64,000 nucleotides of DNA from Brasilonema angustatum HA4187-MV1 (GTDB lineage Bacteria; Cyanobacteriota; Cyanobacteriia; Cyanobacteriales; Nostocaceae): assembly GCA_019359695.1 (NCBI GenBank), contig JAHHGV010000038.1, positions 1 to 64,000 on the forward strand, given 5' to 3'. Below the pieces are notes generated by a model. That model saw only the letters and a list, made by a program, of their open reading frames with translations, did no database searches and was not told where the DNA came from. A program made the translations under genes and the position numbers. Positions 1 through 12,383 of this stretch are shown piece after piece. The first letter of the stretch is position 1. Every line of letters begins with the position of its first letter.

Positions 1-124
1 TGTCACGACTATATCCACATGAGCAAGGGAAAACCCTAGAACATCGGGAGCCGGATGCGTAGAAATACGCACGTCCGGATCTAACAGAGAGGTGCGGGAG
101 ATAATACTCCCCATCGACTCTAAC
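1..124 (+). mobile_element. Group II intron, 3' end (domains V and VI)
   Basis: Positions 48-81 form a 34-nt hairpin with the layout of group II intron domain V: an AGC catalytic triad at 49-51, stems closing on an AGAAA loop around 61-65, and a returning strand to 81. A second stem-loop at about 85-121 fits domain VI. It has an unpaired A at 117, seven bases before the likely 3' splice end (TAAC at 121-124), the usual place of the branch-point adenosine. The reverse-transcriptase gene and the 5' half would lie left of the window. The intron is on the + strand, about 65 bp beyond the 3' end of the haemagglutinin-like gene, and does not interrupt a gene on the visible side. The exact boundary is inferred. 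Confidence 0.8.
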
Positions 125-130
125 AATGAT

Positions 131-157
131 AACCAATCAACCAGATTTGATATCAAA
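131..157 (-). repeat. Copy of a short motif found at gene 3' ends
   Basis: On the - strand this reads TGATATCAAATCTGGTTGAT. Closely similar copies start exactly at the stop codons of two other - strand genes (about 32537-32563 and 48868-48891), and a related copy on the + strand lies near 32430-32447. Here it lies about 32 nt past the stop of the haemagglutinin-like gene, between it and the intron. The function is unknown; it may be the end of a dispersed repeat. Confidence 0.5.
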
Positions 158-188
158 AGAAGAAATCTAGTTGGATTCGCGCTCATTA

Positions 189-3092
189 CTATCTCACTGC
201 TGCACAGTTACTAGTAGGTGCTGGCTGCTCACGTTGTGGACCAGTCTTAGTCGGATCATAAGCTACCAGCACCACCTGACCTTTGTCGTTATATATCCAA
301 CCCTGTGCTGGTATTATACGCTTGACAGGTGGCTGTTGAGATGGTTTCTTTTCTGTTGCAGTTGTTGAACTTACCTTACTGGGAACAGGTTCAACTAAAT
401 CAACCCGCACATTGTCACTACTGAGGATTTTATTGGGGTCAGATGGCAATCCGCCACGTCCGGTGATGGTGAAAGTACTACCAAAACCTTTGACACAGGG
501 ATTTTGGGCAACCTGCTGTGCGGGGTCGATTACAGTTTCTGTCAATTCAAATAATCCTTGACTGGGGTCTACATATTCAATGAACAACTGTGGACCAAGC
601 ACAGATGTGGCAGTGACATCGCTGTCTGGAGAGCGAAAAAAGCTTTTAGCTCTAACAACTACGTTTCCATTTAAGCCTGATTCGGCCCTGGCAGTGATGC
701 CACTATTTTCTAGAACTAAGTTACCAGTGTTAATGCTTATGTTGCCTCCATCAGCCGTGCCTGTGGCGTTAGCGGTGATTTTGCTGTTGTTGCGCAAGAT
801 TAAGTCACCGGAATTGAGGGTAATGTTGCCTTTTCCCCCACGAGTGTCGGCGTTAAGCGAACTGTTATCAAGCTTAATGGTGTCAGCCGAAATCTTTAAA
901 TCACCAGCTTTACCATTACCAAAGGAGTTAGTAGTTATCTCATTTATCTTTGCACCGCTGGCTACAGTCAATGAACCTTTAACAAGAATGTTGATGTTTC
1001 CAGCGTCACCAATACCCGCAGTGGTTGTAGATATAAGTGTGTAATCTTTTGGATCTGGATTTTTTGGTAATTCCAGAGAGTTTGCGGTAATGTTGATTTC
1101 TCCACCCCGACCTGTGCTACTTCCCTGCGCCTCGCTACGAATCTCTCCTTTAAGCTGAAAAGAATTTGCATTGATGTTGATTTTTCCAGCGTCACCCGTG
1201 CCAGAGGTGTTAGTCCTTATACCTGATTTGTTGATTGTAAGAGAGTCTGCGACATGAAAGTTGATTTCTCCGCCTTGACCTGTGCTTGTGTTTGTCACAC
1301 TGCTAGTGACAGCCGAGTTTTCAATCTGCGAAGAATTTGCATTTATGTTGATTTTGCCAGCGTTACCCGCGCCACTGGATTCGGTAGTTATACTTATACC
1401 TGCTAGAGTCAATGGACCTGTAACACTAACGTTGATGTCTCCAGCGTCACCTTTACCATAAGTGTCTGTAGATATAAATGCTATCTCTCCTGGATTTTTT
1501 AGTACTTCCAGAGAGCCTGCGGTAATGTTGATTTCTCCACCCCGACCTGTGCTATTTTGCAGCGCTTGGCTAGAAATTACTCCTTTAAGCCGAAAAGAAC
1601 CTGCGGTGATATTAATTTTTCCAGCGTCACCCGTGCCAGAGGTGTTAGTCCTTATAACTGATTTGTTGATCGTAAGAGAGTCTGCGACATTAAATTTGAT
1701 TTCTCCAGCTTGACCTGCCTTTCCCACAGTGCTAGTGACAAGCGAGTCGTCAATCTGCAAAGAATTTGCACTGATGTTGATTTTGCCAGCGCTACCCGTG
1801 CCATAAGAGTCAGCATTTATACCTGTATACGTTATAGCCATCGGACCATTGACAGTAATGTTGATGTCTCCGGCTTTACCAGTGCTAGTTCCTGTCGTTC
1901 TGCTCACAAAGCCAGTTCCGCCTTCGATTCCCAAAGAATTTGCACGAACGTTGATATTTCCGGCATTACCCCTGTCCGATGTCTGAATGTTTACACCACT
2001 GCGATTCTCAAACTTGATGTTGTTGGCTTCCAGTTTAATTTGTCCGCCGTTCCCGGAACCGAAGGTGTTAGACAGGAGGCTGGAGCGATTGAAAGCTATA
2101 GAGTCACCAACAATGCTAATTTCTCCCCCATTTTTATCAGCAAGCGTATCAGCTAATAGAATTGACTCAGAGGTGAAATTGATATTCCTACCTTTGATCG
2201 CAATAAAACCACCGCCATCTCCAGTGACATTCACGAACGATTTATTAGAAAACTCGATGTCTCTAAAACTGGGGGTGCTTTGAGAAGCAAGTGAAAAACC
2301 TTCAGATTGTGCTGGGATGAGATTTACAATTTAATTCCCATCAAAACTACCGATTTCAATACGTCCGCCTTGTGACCTGAGTACACCACCCTCAACAAAG
2401 ACATTCCCTCCTACGAGTGCTAAGGTTTTTCCGGGTTCGACTTGCAATCCTGTAACGTTCGAGTCAAATTGGTTACGGTCACCTGACTTAGCAAGATTAT
2501 TATAGTCAACTCCGTGCCCTGGTCCTCGTACCTGAATGCTTCCAGGATTATCCCGAAACCTCAACCCAATCGGAACATTTATCGTTAACAACGGGGGTGC
2601 TTGTGGATCAGTTGCACTAAACTCAAATCCATTGTCAAAGACAAAACTGTGCGCTGTACTCCCCAAAAACGAACCACCAATATTTAAGCTGGCATTTTGT
2701 CCAAAAATAATCCCCGCAGGATTGAGTAAAAATAAGTTTGCCTTGCCGAGTGCTCTAATCGCACCATCAATATTAGAAACAGAACCACCTGTCACCCGAC
2801 CGATGATGTTTAGGACATCAGCTGCATTGTTGAAATTAGCCGAACCACCTGTGGGTACAGAAAATTCTTTGAAGCTGTGAAAAAGGTTTCCTCCTCTTCT
2901 GGTTCCGTCATTGATGTTGAAATTTTTGCCGTCAGGAGTAGTGACGGTGGTGGATACAGTTCCATCAGGAGTTACTTGTTGAGTGACTTGTTGTGCTGTG
3001 GCTGTATCTAGAAAAGTTAAACTCCCTATTGCGCATAGGGGTAAGGTGAATAAAATTAGTGAATGCCAACCCTGTTTCATGATCAACTCCAA
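189..3092 (-). pseudogene. Filamentous haemagglutinin-type (two-partner secretion) exoprotein, interrupted by one stop
   Basis: The 5' part (3092-2331) encodes 253 residues: a signal peptide (about residues 5-33) and an N-terminal haemagglutination/secretion domain with the SIFGQ-type motif NPAGIIFGQNASLNIGGSF. The 3' part (2330-189) is in the same frame and continues without a gap through a glycine/asparagine-rich beta-helical repeat region, with units around GDAGKINI recurring about every 70 residues. It ends in a cyanobacterial-type tail (GWIYNDKGQVVLVAYDP). The halves are separated only by a TAA at 2333-2331; the 32 codons before the first possible restart (GTG at 2234) encode expected family sequence. 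An intact protein would be about 967 aa, exported through a TpsB outer-membrane partner that is not in this window. It is most simply a recent nonsense pseudogene; readthrough or a sequencing error cannot be excluded. Confidence 0.8.
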
Positions 3093-6933
<3,841 letters not shown>

Positions 6934-7837
6934 GTGAAATCAGTCAATCGTCAATAGTCATGTAGTCATGAAGTTGGGGTGTAGGGGAGTCAGTACTGAA
7001 GGAGGGGAGCCAGTGCGTTGCGGTGAATCCAGCGCTGCAGGAGGGTTTCCCTCCGTAGGCGACTGGTGAACCCGAAGGGAGCCAGTCCTGCAGGAGGGTT
7101 TCCCTCCGTAGGGGCCTGGCGTTGGGGTTCCCCCCGTTGTAGCACCTGGCGTTTTCCCGACCTAGGTATCTGGTGAGACAGCGCTGCAGGAGGGTCTCCC
7201 TCCGTAGGCGACTGCGAACCCGAAGGGCGTGTGTAGGGAGAAAAACAGAAGCAGGGAGCACCGGAGTAGGGAGAAGACTAGTTAATGTGAACTAATTTCC
7301 CCCTGCACCCTGCACCCAAGCGTTTGCGCAGCGCTCCTCTTAGGAGCTAGCGTGCTCCCTACTTCTTCCCCCTTACACCTTTAAGAAGTAGGGACCAGGG
7401 CGCAGGGGGCAGGAAGAAAGAAGAGTTAACGTCCATTGAGATTCTTCCTCTCCCCATCTCCGGTGCTCCCCGCTCCTGGGCTTCTTCTCCTACACCCTTA
7501 CACCCTGCCCGTAGGACTATTGACTCGCAAAAGGTATTCTAACCTTTGCCAACATTAGCTTTTGTGATTGTCGCTAAGGCAGTAAACATGAAAAGCAATG
7601 TTACAAAATATTAAGAGCAGTCATAATTGCTCAACATAATGCCCGAAAATAATTCCGGAAGGTAACTGAGTTTATGAGCTTATGTACTAGCCATTACGCA
7701 AGCGCACTCGTTTAGGTATTAGTTGCAGCAATTGTTTGGCTGTTGTATCTAAAAAATGAGAAAATAAGCTTAGTTAACCAATCAAAGCCGCACCAGTTTA
7801 AGATTCTGGTTTTATTTAGTACTGGAGGAATCCATTA
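6934..7837. repeat. Repeat-rich spacer between apcE and apcA
   Basis: Three copies of a GCAGGAGGGT-type unit lie at 7031-7065, 7087-7119 and 7180-7214, each of the form CTGCAGGAGGGTTTCCCTCC followed by GTAGG. Related units occur elsewhere in the window (29762, 33297, 35165, 45858). Polypyrimidine, CACCC-rich sequence fills 7290-7510. 7381-7492 is an inverted copy of 10261-10372. The last 300 bp before apcA are unique and AT-rich and probably contain the apcABC promoter. No protein-coding gene is supported here. Confidence 0.7.
7381..7492 (+). repeat. 112-bp inverted repeat, left copy
   Basis: The reverse complement of this segment matches 10261-10372 with only about three differences by eye, for example TTAAGAAGTAGGGACCAGGG here against TTAAGAAGTAGGGAGCAGGG there. 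The two copies face each other across apcA-apcB-apcC and the Spy-like gene. A shorter, partly similar stretch (GGGAGCAGGGGGAAAAGAGC) is at about 32473. Confidence 0.85.
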
Positions 7838-8323
7838 ATGAGTATCGTCACGAAGGCCATCGTGAATGCTGATGCAGAAGCTCGCTACCTCACTCCTGGT
7901 GAACTAGACCGGATTAAGGGATTTGTTACTAGTGGTGAAAAGCGTCTCCGCATTGCTCAAGTTCTCACCGACAACCGCGAGCGTATTGTGAAGCAAGCTG
8001 GTGACCAAGTGTTCCAAAGACGTCCTGATGTTGTTTCTCCTGGCGGTAATGCTTACGGTCAAGAAATGACTGCTACCTGTTTGCGCGACTTGGATTACTA
8101 CCTCCGTCTGGTCACCTACGGCGTTGTCGCTGGTGATGTCACCCCCATTGAAGAAATTGGGCTTGTGGGTGTTCGCGAAATGTACAAGTCCCTTGGTACT
8201 CCAATTGACGGTGTTGCTGAAGGTGTCCGTGGTTTGAAGAATGCCGCAGCTGCACTGTTGTCTGGTGAAGACGCTGCTGAAGCTAGTTCTTACTTCGACT
8301 ACGTAGTCGGTGGCTTGCAATAG
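7838..8323 (+). CDS. apcA: Allophycocyanin alpha subunit
   Basis: ApcA pairs with ApcB to form the alpha-beta monomer of allophycocyanin, the phycobilisome core pigment that passes energy to chlorophyll. The 161-aa product has the standard family length. Cys81 ([13 protein letters not shown]) is the phycocyanobilin attachment site. GGAGG lies nine bases before the ATG, a strong ribosome-binding site. apcB starts 66 bp downstream. The N-terminus [20 protein letters not shown] is typical of ApcA1, not of ApcA2 or ApcD. Confidence 0.98.
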   Translation: MSIVTKAIVNADAEARYLTPGELDRIKGFVTSGEKRLRIAQVLTDNRERIVKQAGDQVFQRRPDVVSPGGNAYGQEMTATCLRDLDYYLRLVTYGVVAGDVTPIEEIGLVGVREMYKSLGTPIDGVAEGVRGLKNAAAALLSGEDAAEASSYFDYVVGGLQ

Positions 8324-8389
8324 GGTGAAGTTATTTCCCTGCTGAAACTGAACTAATGCAATAAGGTTGGAAATAAGGAATTAACTAAC

Positions 8390-8878
8390 ATGGCTCAAGA
8401 CGCAATTACCTCTGTTATTAACTCTGCAGACGTTCAAGGTAAGTACTTGGATACTTCTGCTCTTCAAAAGCTTAAGAGCTACTTCTCAACTGGCGAACTG
8501 CGCGTACGTGCTGCTACTACTATCAGCGCTAACGCATCTGCAATTGTCAAAGAAGCTGTGGCTAAGGCTCTGTTGTATTCTGACATTACCCGTCCCGGCG
8601 GCAACATGTACACCACTCGTCGCTATGCTGCTTGCATCCGCGACTTGGATTACTACCTCCGTTATGCTACCTACGCTATGTTGGCAGGCGATCCATCCAT
8701 ATTGGATGAGCGTGTCCTCAATGGCTTGAAAGAAACCTACAACTCCTTAGGTGTACCAGTCGGTGCTACCGTGCAAGCTATCCAAGCAATCAAAGAAGTG
8801 ACTGCTAGCTTGGTAGGTCCCGATGCTGGTAAGGAAATGGGTGTTTACTTGGATTACATTTCCTCTGGCTTAAGCTAA
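8390..8878 (+). CDS. apcB: Allophycocyanin beta subunit
   Basis: This is the beta subunit of allophycocyanin, partner of the preceding ApcA. It is 162 aa, the normal length. The bilin-binding Cys82 lies in [14 protein letters not shown], and Asn72 in PGGNMY is the site of the conserved gamma-N-methylasparagine of beta subunits. The ATG at 8390 is preceded by AAGGA. It is almost certainly co-transcribed with apcA. The much smaller apcC follows after 232 bp, a gap that contains a small hairpin. Confidence 0.98.
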   Translation: MAQDAITSVINSADVQGKYLDTSALQKLKSYFSTGELRVRAATTISANASAIVKEAVAKALLYSDITRPGGNMYTTRRYAACIRDLDYYLRYATYAMLAGDPSILDERVLNGLKETYNSLGVPVGATVQAIQAIKEVTASLVGPDAGKEMGVYLDYISSGLS

Positions 8879-8888
8879 AAGCTAGGTT

Positions 8889-8908
8889 GCACTTGAGAAT
8901 GTAAGTGC
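8889..8908 (+). promoter_or_regulatory. Small hairpin between apcB and apcC
   Basis: GCACTT (8889-8894) can pair with AAGTGC (8903-8908) just after the apcB stop. No T-run follows immediately, so it looks more like a processing, stability or attenuation element than a full terminator. Such an element would help explain the usual excess of apcAB over apcC transcript. The role is inferred. Confidence 0.35.
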
Positions 8909-9110
8909 GGCTTTATTAAGTAAGGTCTGGAAATCAATCGTGAGTGCTAGAACTTTTAATCGCTTATCTTACTAAAGATGTATGTATGATGAGTGTTAAA
9001 AGTCTAGTATTGATGCTTGATTTCCAGCCTTTGAGTGATTAGATAAAATATGCACTCATAATTCTTTGAAATAAAAAAGTTTCCACTTCACTATAGGGAG
9101 ATATCAAAAC

Positions 9111-9317
9111 ATGGCAAGGTACTTTAAAATTACTGCTGTTGTTCCTAGCAAAACCCGAACTCGTACTCAGCGTGAACTGCAAAATACCTATTTTACTAAG
9201 TTAGTTCCCTACGAAAACTGGTTCAGTGAACAACAACGGATTCAAAAAGCAGGCGGCACAATTGTTAAGGTAGAGTTGGCTACTGGTAAGCGGGGAACTA
9301 ATACTGGCTTGTCTTAA
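9111..9317 (+). CDS. apcC: Phycobilisome core linker L-C 7.8 (ApcC)
   Basis: ApcC caps the ends of the core cylinders and tunes their spectral properties. The 68-aa product is a single CpcD-like domain beginning MARYFKITAVVPSKTRTRTQ, the expected size and start for this linker. AGGGAG lies about 10 bases before the ATG. It is the last gene of the apc cluster and a terminator-like hairpin follows at 9482. Confidence 0.97.
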   Translation: MARYFKITAVVPSKTRTRTQRELQNTYFTKLVPYENWFSEQQRIQKAGGTIVKVELATGKRGTNTGLS

Positions 9318-9481
9318 TCTCACTTATTGTAAGTAGCCATTTTGAATTAAATATAAAATGTAGTGCTGCCCAGAAAAGCCGCGTTGGTAATAAAATAGGG
9401 AGATTTTTGGCTCCCACTAGTGCTATCTACAAATTAATTACGGCTACTTATTTATGTGAATACGACTTGTAGGAAGTTGTT

Positions 9482-9508
9482 AAGAGGTCAGGTAGACCTC
9501 TTTTTTGT
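9482..9508 (+). terminator. Rho-independent terminator after the apc cluster
   Basis: AAGAGGTC (9482-9489) pairs with GACCTCTT (9495-9502) around a five-base loop, and a run of T continues to 9506. It lies 165 bp after apcC and just before the convergent Spy-like gene. Confidence 0.8.
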
Positions 9509-9544
9509 TTGCGCAAAACGCGGTTAAAAAACCTGATTATTCTG

Positions 9545-10060
9545 CTAGCTTGATGGAGGTCGCTTTGGCATGTTCTGGTGAAATTTCTCCAGTTGTTGTC
9601 GCTGTTCATCAGTGAACACTGATTTCACTTCTTCATGAGATGACTGCATAATCTCCTCAATTTTTGCTTTTTGATCATTACTAAGATTCAAGTCAGCAAA
9701 AGGACCATTTCTCCCTGCTTCTGGGGGAGGCATACCAGGGCCAGGACCACCAAAGCCACCGTTCATCCCACCTCTACGGTTTTTCATTTGAGCGAATTTT
9801 TCTTGTAATTTCTGCCGTTGTTCTGATGTGAGAACGGCATCAATTTTTTCTTTGGTTTGTTTGTCAATTTCGTTCAAACGTTGTTTTTGGTCATCACTCA
9901 GGTTTATATTTGGAGGTTGACCTGGTGGTCCTGATTGGGGAAAGTTTTGCGCATGGAAAGCTGGACTTGATGGGAAAGGTAAAGCTTGTGCGCTTAAGGG
10001 AACAGCTATCAAAGTCAGCCCAATCACTAGAGAGAACATCTTGACAAGTTTGAGTTTCAT
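9545..10060 (-). CDS. Spy/CpxP-like LTXXQ periplasmic protein
   Basis: The 171-aa product has a signal peptide (about 1-26, ending SAQALPF) and two similar helical segments with the pattern LSxDQKxxLxEI...LTxEQRQxLxxF (about 54-91 and 122-160). This is the LTXXQ pattern of Spy/CpxP-type periplasmic chaperones and stress sensors. A Gly/Pro-rich linker at about 95-115 separates the two. In enterobacteria these proteins bind unfolded proteins or dampen the Cpx kinase; the function here is inferred. No two-component genes are adjacent. Confidence 0.75.
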   Translation of the reverse strand: MKLKLVKMFSLVIGLTLIAVPLSAQALPFPSSPAFHAQNFPQSGPPGQPPNINLSDDQKQRLNEIDKQTKEKIDAVLTSEQRQKLQEKFAQMKNRRGGMNGGFGGPGPGMPPPEAGRNGPFADLNLSNDQKAKIEEIMQSSHEEVKSVFTDEQRQQLEKFHQNMPKRPPSS

Positions 10061-10621
10061 TATGACCTCGTTGCCAATTTATTGAGTTCAACATCAAAAT
10101 CATAAGAATTTGCATGATTCTTTGAGATGGGGGAAAAGTCCCAAATCTCACTTTTTTGTCGTAGAGAAAAAGTACTAAATTCAAACAGGACTTTTCTCCT
10201 ACTTGATCGGGATAGGGGTGTAAGGGTGTAGGGGTGTGGGGGTGTAGGGGTGTAAGGATGTGGGAGAAGAAGCCCAGGAGCGGGGAGCACCGGAGATGGG
10301 GAGAGGAAGAATCTCAATGGACGTTAACTCTTCTTTCTCCCTGCCCCCTGCGCCCTGCTCCCTACTTCTTAAGGGTGTGGGGGAAATCTGGCGGTATTTT
10401 ATTTCGATGGGTAAAATCTGGGTTGACAACGTAATATTCTTCTCATACCTGTCGCAAGGTTTGAGTACTGTAATGATCGCCGCTGCTTGGTGGGAGTTCT
10501 CAGTTTGCTCAAGTCTAATTCTGAAACACAGAATCAACAACTTAATCCCTTTTGAGTGCAAGTTGGTATCATTAACGTCAACTCTAAACGATCGCACCTT
10601 ACAATCTAAATTTTATTCATC
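10061..10621. repeat. Repeat-filled spacer between the Spy-like gene and ftsW
   Basis: A run of GGGTGTA/GGGTGTGGG units spans about 10212-10262. It is followed by the right copy of the 112-bp inverted repeat (10261-10372) and another GGGTGTGGGG stretch. The remaining sequence to 10621 is unique and should carry the ftsW promoter. No coding region is supported. Confidence 0.7.
10261..10372 (-). repeat. 112-bp inverted repeat, right copy
   Basis: This is the reverse complement of 7381-7492 with about three mismatches by eye. Together the two copies bracket a 2.8-kb segment containing apcABC and the Spy-like gene. Confidence 0.85.
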
Positions 10622-11815
10622 GTGAATCTACGCCGCCTGACTTTATTATTTGATGACTCCGTGTCCAGCTGGGCATTAGAGGCGCGTTTATTGCGCTGGT
10701 TAACGCTGGTTTGGCTGTTTGTGGGATTAGTGATGCTATTTTCGGCATCTTATCCCGTAGCTGATGTTCGTCAACATGACGGACTCTACTACTTTAAACG
10801 TCAACTTTTGTGGGTACTAGTCGGTTTAATAGTATTCAATATTGTTGTTCATTTGCCTTTGCATAAGATTTTAAAGATATCCCATTGGTTTGTGATAGTG
10901 TTTTTGGGGTTGATTTTCGTCACCCTAGTACCGGGATTAGGAAAGAAGGCGTTTGACGCATCCCGGTGGATAGCTTTAGGACCGATTCCAATTCAACCTT
11001 CTGAATTAATTAAACCTTTTTTGGTGTTGCAAAGTGCGCGACTTTTTGGTCAGTGGGAAAACCTGAGTTGGCGTGTTCGCTTCTTTTGGCTGGGTATTTT
11101 TGGTCTAGTCCTGTTGGGTATTTTGGCACAGCCCAACTTGAGCACAACGGCATTGTGTGGTATGACGATTTGGTTTATTGCCCTTGCTGCTGGATTACCT
11201 TACAAGTACTTAGGAGGAACAGCATTGGGGGGAGTGTTGTTGGCAGTACTCAGTATCAGTATCAAGGACTATCAGCGTAAGCGGGTGTTGTCATTTCTCA
11301 ATCCTTGGGCTGATGCAACTGGCGATGGTTATCAACTGGTGCAAAGTTTGCTAGCAGTGGGTTCTGGTAGAGAATGGGGTGCCGGGTTTGGGCTTTCTCA
11401 ACAAAAGCAGTTTTATTTGCCAATTCAGGATACTGATTTTATTTTTGCAGTGTTTGCTGAGGAGTTTGGCTTTGTTGGTGGTGTCGTGCTGTTGTTACTG
11501 ATTGCTTTATACGCCACTTTAGGATTAATTATCGCTCTGAAGGCAAAGCATCCAGTGTATCGATTGGTGGCGATCGGTGTCACAATTTTGATGGTGGGAC
11601 AATCTTTACTCCACATTGGTGTGACTACTGGTGCTTTGCCAACAACGGGTTTGCCATTGCCCATGTTTAGTTATGGTGGAAATTCGATGATTGCAAGTTT
11701 GATGGCATCTGCTTTGATTATTCGGGTTGCACGCCAGAGTAGTGAAGCTGAGGTGGTACCGTTGCGAGAGGAGGGTGAGAAGAGGCGCAAACGACGGTTA
11801 TTTCAGAAGAAGTAA
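10622..11815 (+). CDS. ftsW: Septal peptidoglycan glycosyltransferase FtsW (SEDS family)
   Basis: FtsW polymerises lipid II into glycan strands at the septum together with the transpeptidase FtsI. The 397-aa protein has about ten membrane segments. SEDS signatures are visible: the FQPSE-type motif IPIQPSELIKPFLVL, the PWAD...GYQLVQSLLAVGSGREWGAGFG loop and the C-terminal TTGLPLPMFSYGGNS. It starts with GTG at 10622, the first codon before continuous family sequence. A RodA-type elongation paralogue is hard to exclude, but the sequence resembles cyanobacterial FtsW. An ftsI-type gene is 24 kb away on the same strand, so there is no classical dcw cluster here. Confidence 0.88.
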   Translation: MNLRRLTLLFDDSVSSWALEARLLRWLTLVWLFVGLVMLFSASYPVADVRQHDGLYYFKRQLLWVLVGLIVFNIVVHLPLHKILKISHWFVIVFLGLIFVTLVPGLGKKAFDASRWIALGPIPIQPSELIKPFLVLQSARLFGQWENLSWRVRFFWLGIFGLVLLGILAQPNLSTTALCGMTIWFIALAAGLPYKYLGGTALGGVLLAVLSISIKDYQRKRVLSFLNPWADATGDGYQLVQSLLAVGSGREWGAGFGLSQQKQFYLPIQDTDFIFAVFAEEFGFVGGVVLLLLIALYATLGLIIALKAKHPVYRLVAIGVTILMVGQSLLHIGVTTGALPTTGLPLPMFSYGGNSMIASLMASALIIRVARQSSEAEVVPLREEGEKRRKRRLFQKK

Positions 11816-11847
11816 GGCGAACCTCAGTAGTGCATAAGTAGTGTAGG

Positions 11848-12016
11848 GGAGCCAGTAGTAGTGTAGGGTGGGCACTGCCATTAAAACTCTCATATAGTAG
11901 ACAAGATCTGATTAGCAGTGCCCACCTACGTGTGTTTCTCAGGTGGGCACTGCTACTAAAACTCTCATATAGTAGGCAAGATCTGATTAGCAGTGCCCAC
12001 CCTACATGTGTTTCTC
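11848..12016. repeat. 169-bp direct repeat, copy A, with two nested hairpin units
   Basis: The segment is repeated almost exactly at 12051-12219 after a 34-bp spacer. Each copy holds two units of about 65-75 bp that open with GGTGGGCACTGC and close with GCAGTGCCCACC, so each unit is a long imperfect hairpin, and all four units share the interior CTCATATAGTAG. This looks like a MITE-type or palindromic element that duplicated in tandem. A degraded piece (GGTGAGCACTGCC) occurs near 38915. Confidence 0.85.
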
Positions 12017-12050
12017 TCGATACGGTTCGGATAAGAAATTTGCTTGTTAA

Positions 12051-12219
12051 GGAGCCAGTAGTAGTGTAGGGTGGGCACTGCCATTAAAACTCTCATATAG
12101 TAGACAAGATCTGATTAGCAGTGCCCACCTACGTGTGTTTCTCAGGTGGGCACTGCCATTAAAACTCTCATATAGTAGGCAAGATCTGATTAGCAGTGCC
12201 CACCCTACATGTGTTTCTT
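12051..12219. repeat. 169-bp direct repeat, copy B
   Basis: This is a near-identical copy of 11848-12016, again with two hairpin units bounded by GTGGGCACTGC/GCAGTGCCCAC. The next 164 bp to the CHAT-TIR gene are unique AT-rich sequence that could hold its promoter. Confidence 0.85.
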
Positions 12220-12383
12220 CACCAGTGAACTCACCTCAGTTGTGTATAAGTTAACTTTGGTTTTATCTATAAAATAATGTGTGAGTATCAGCAAAAAATT
12301 TCATTGTGCTGATTTGGTCTACATACCATATATAGTCTATTCTGTCAAAAAGGTAATTTATCATACTTCTTGCATCTCGCGCT

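Noticed and set aside
6944-7261. A 105-codon open frame antisense in the apcE-apcA gap
   Set aside because: It translates the tandem GCAGGAGGG repeats (RRETLLQ repeated) and is a by-product of repeat sequence.
10212-10262. Telomere-like GGGTGTA repeats as a possible chromosome end or origin
   Set aside because: Short, irregular and similar to the CACCC-rich tracts elsewhere in the window; no DnaA-box cluster or dnaA/dnaN gene nearby.
11848-12219. A CRISPR-like array
   Set aside because: Only two long copies with internal palindromes, repeat units far longer than CRISPR repeats, a single non-unique spacer and no cas genes.
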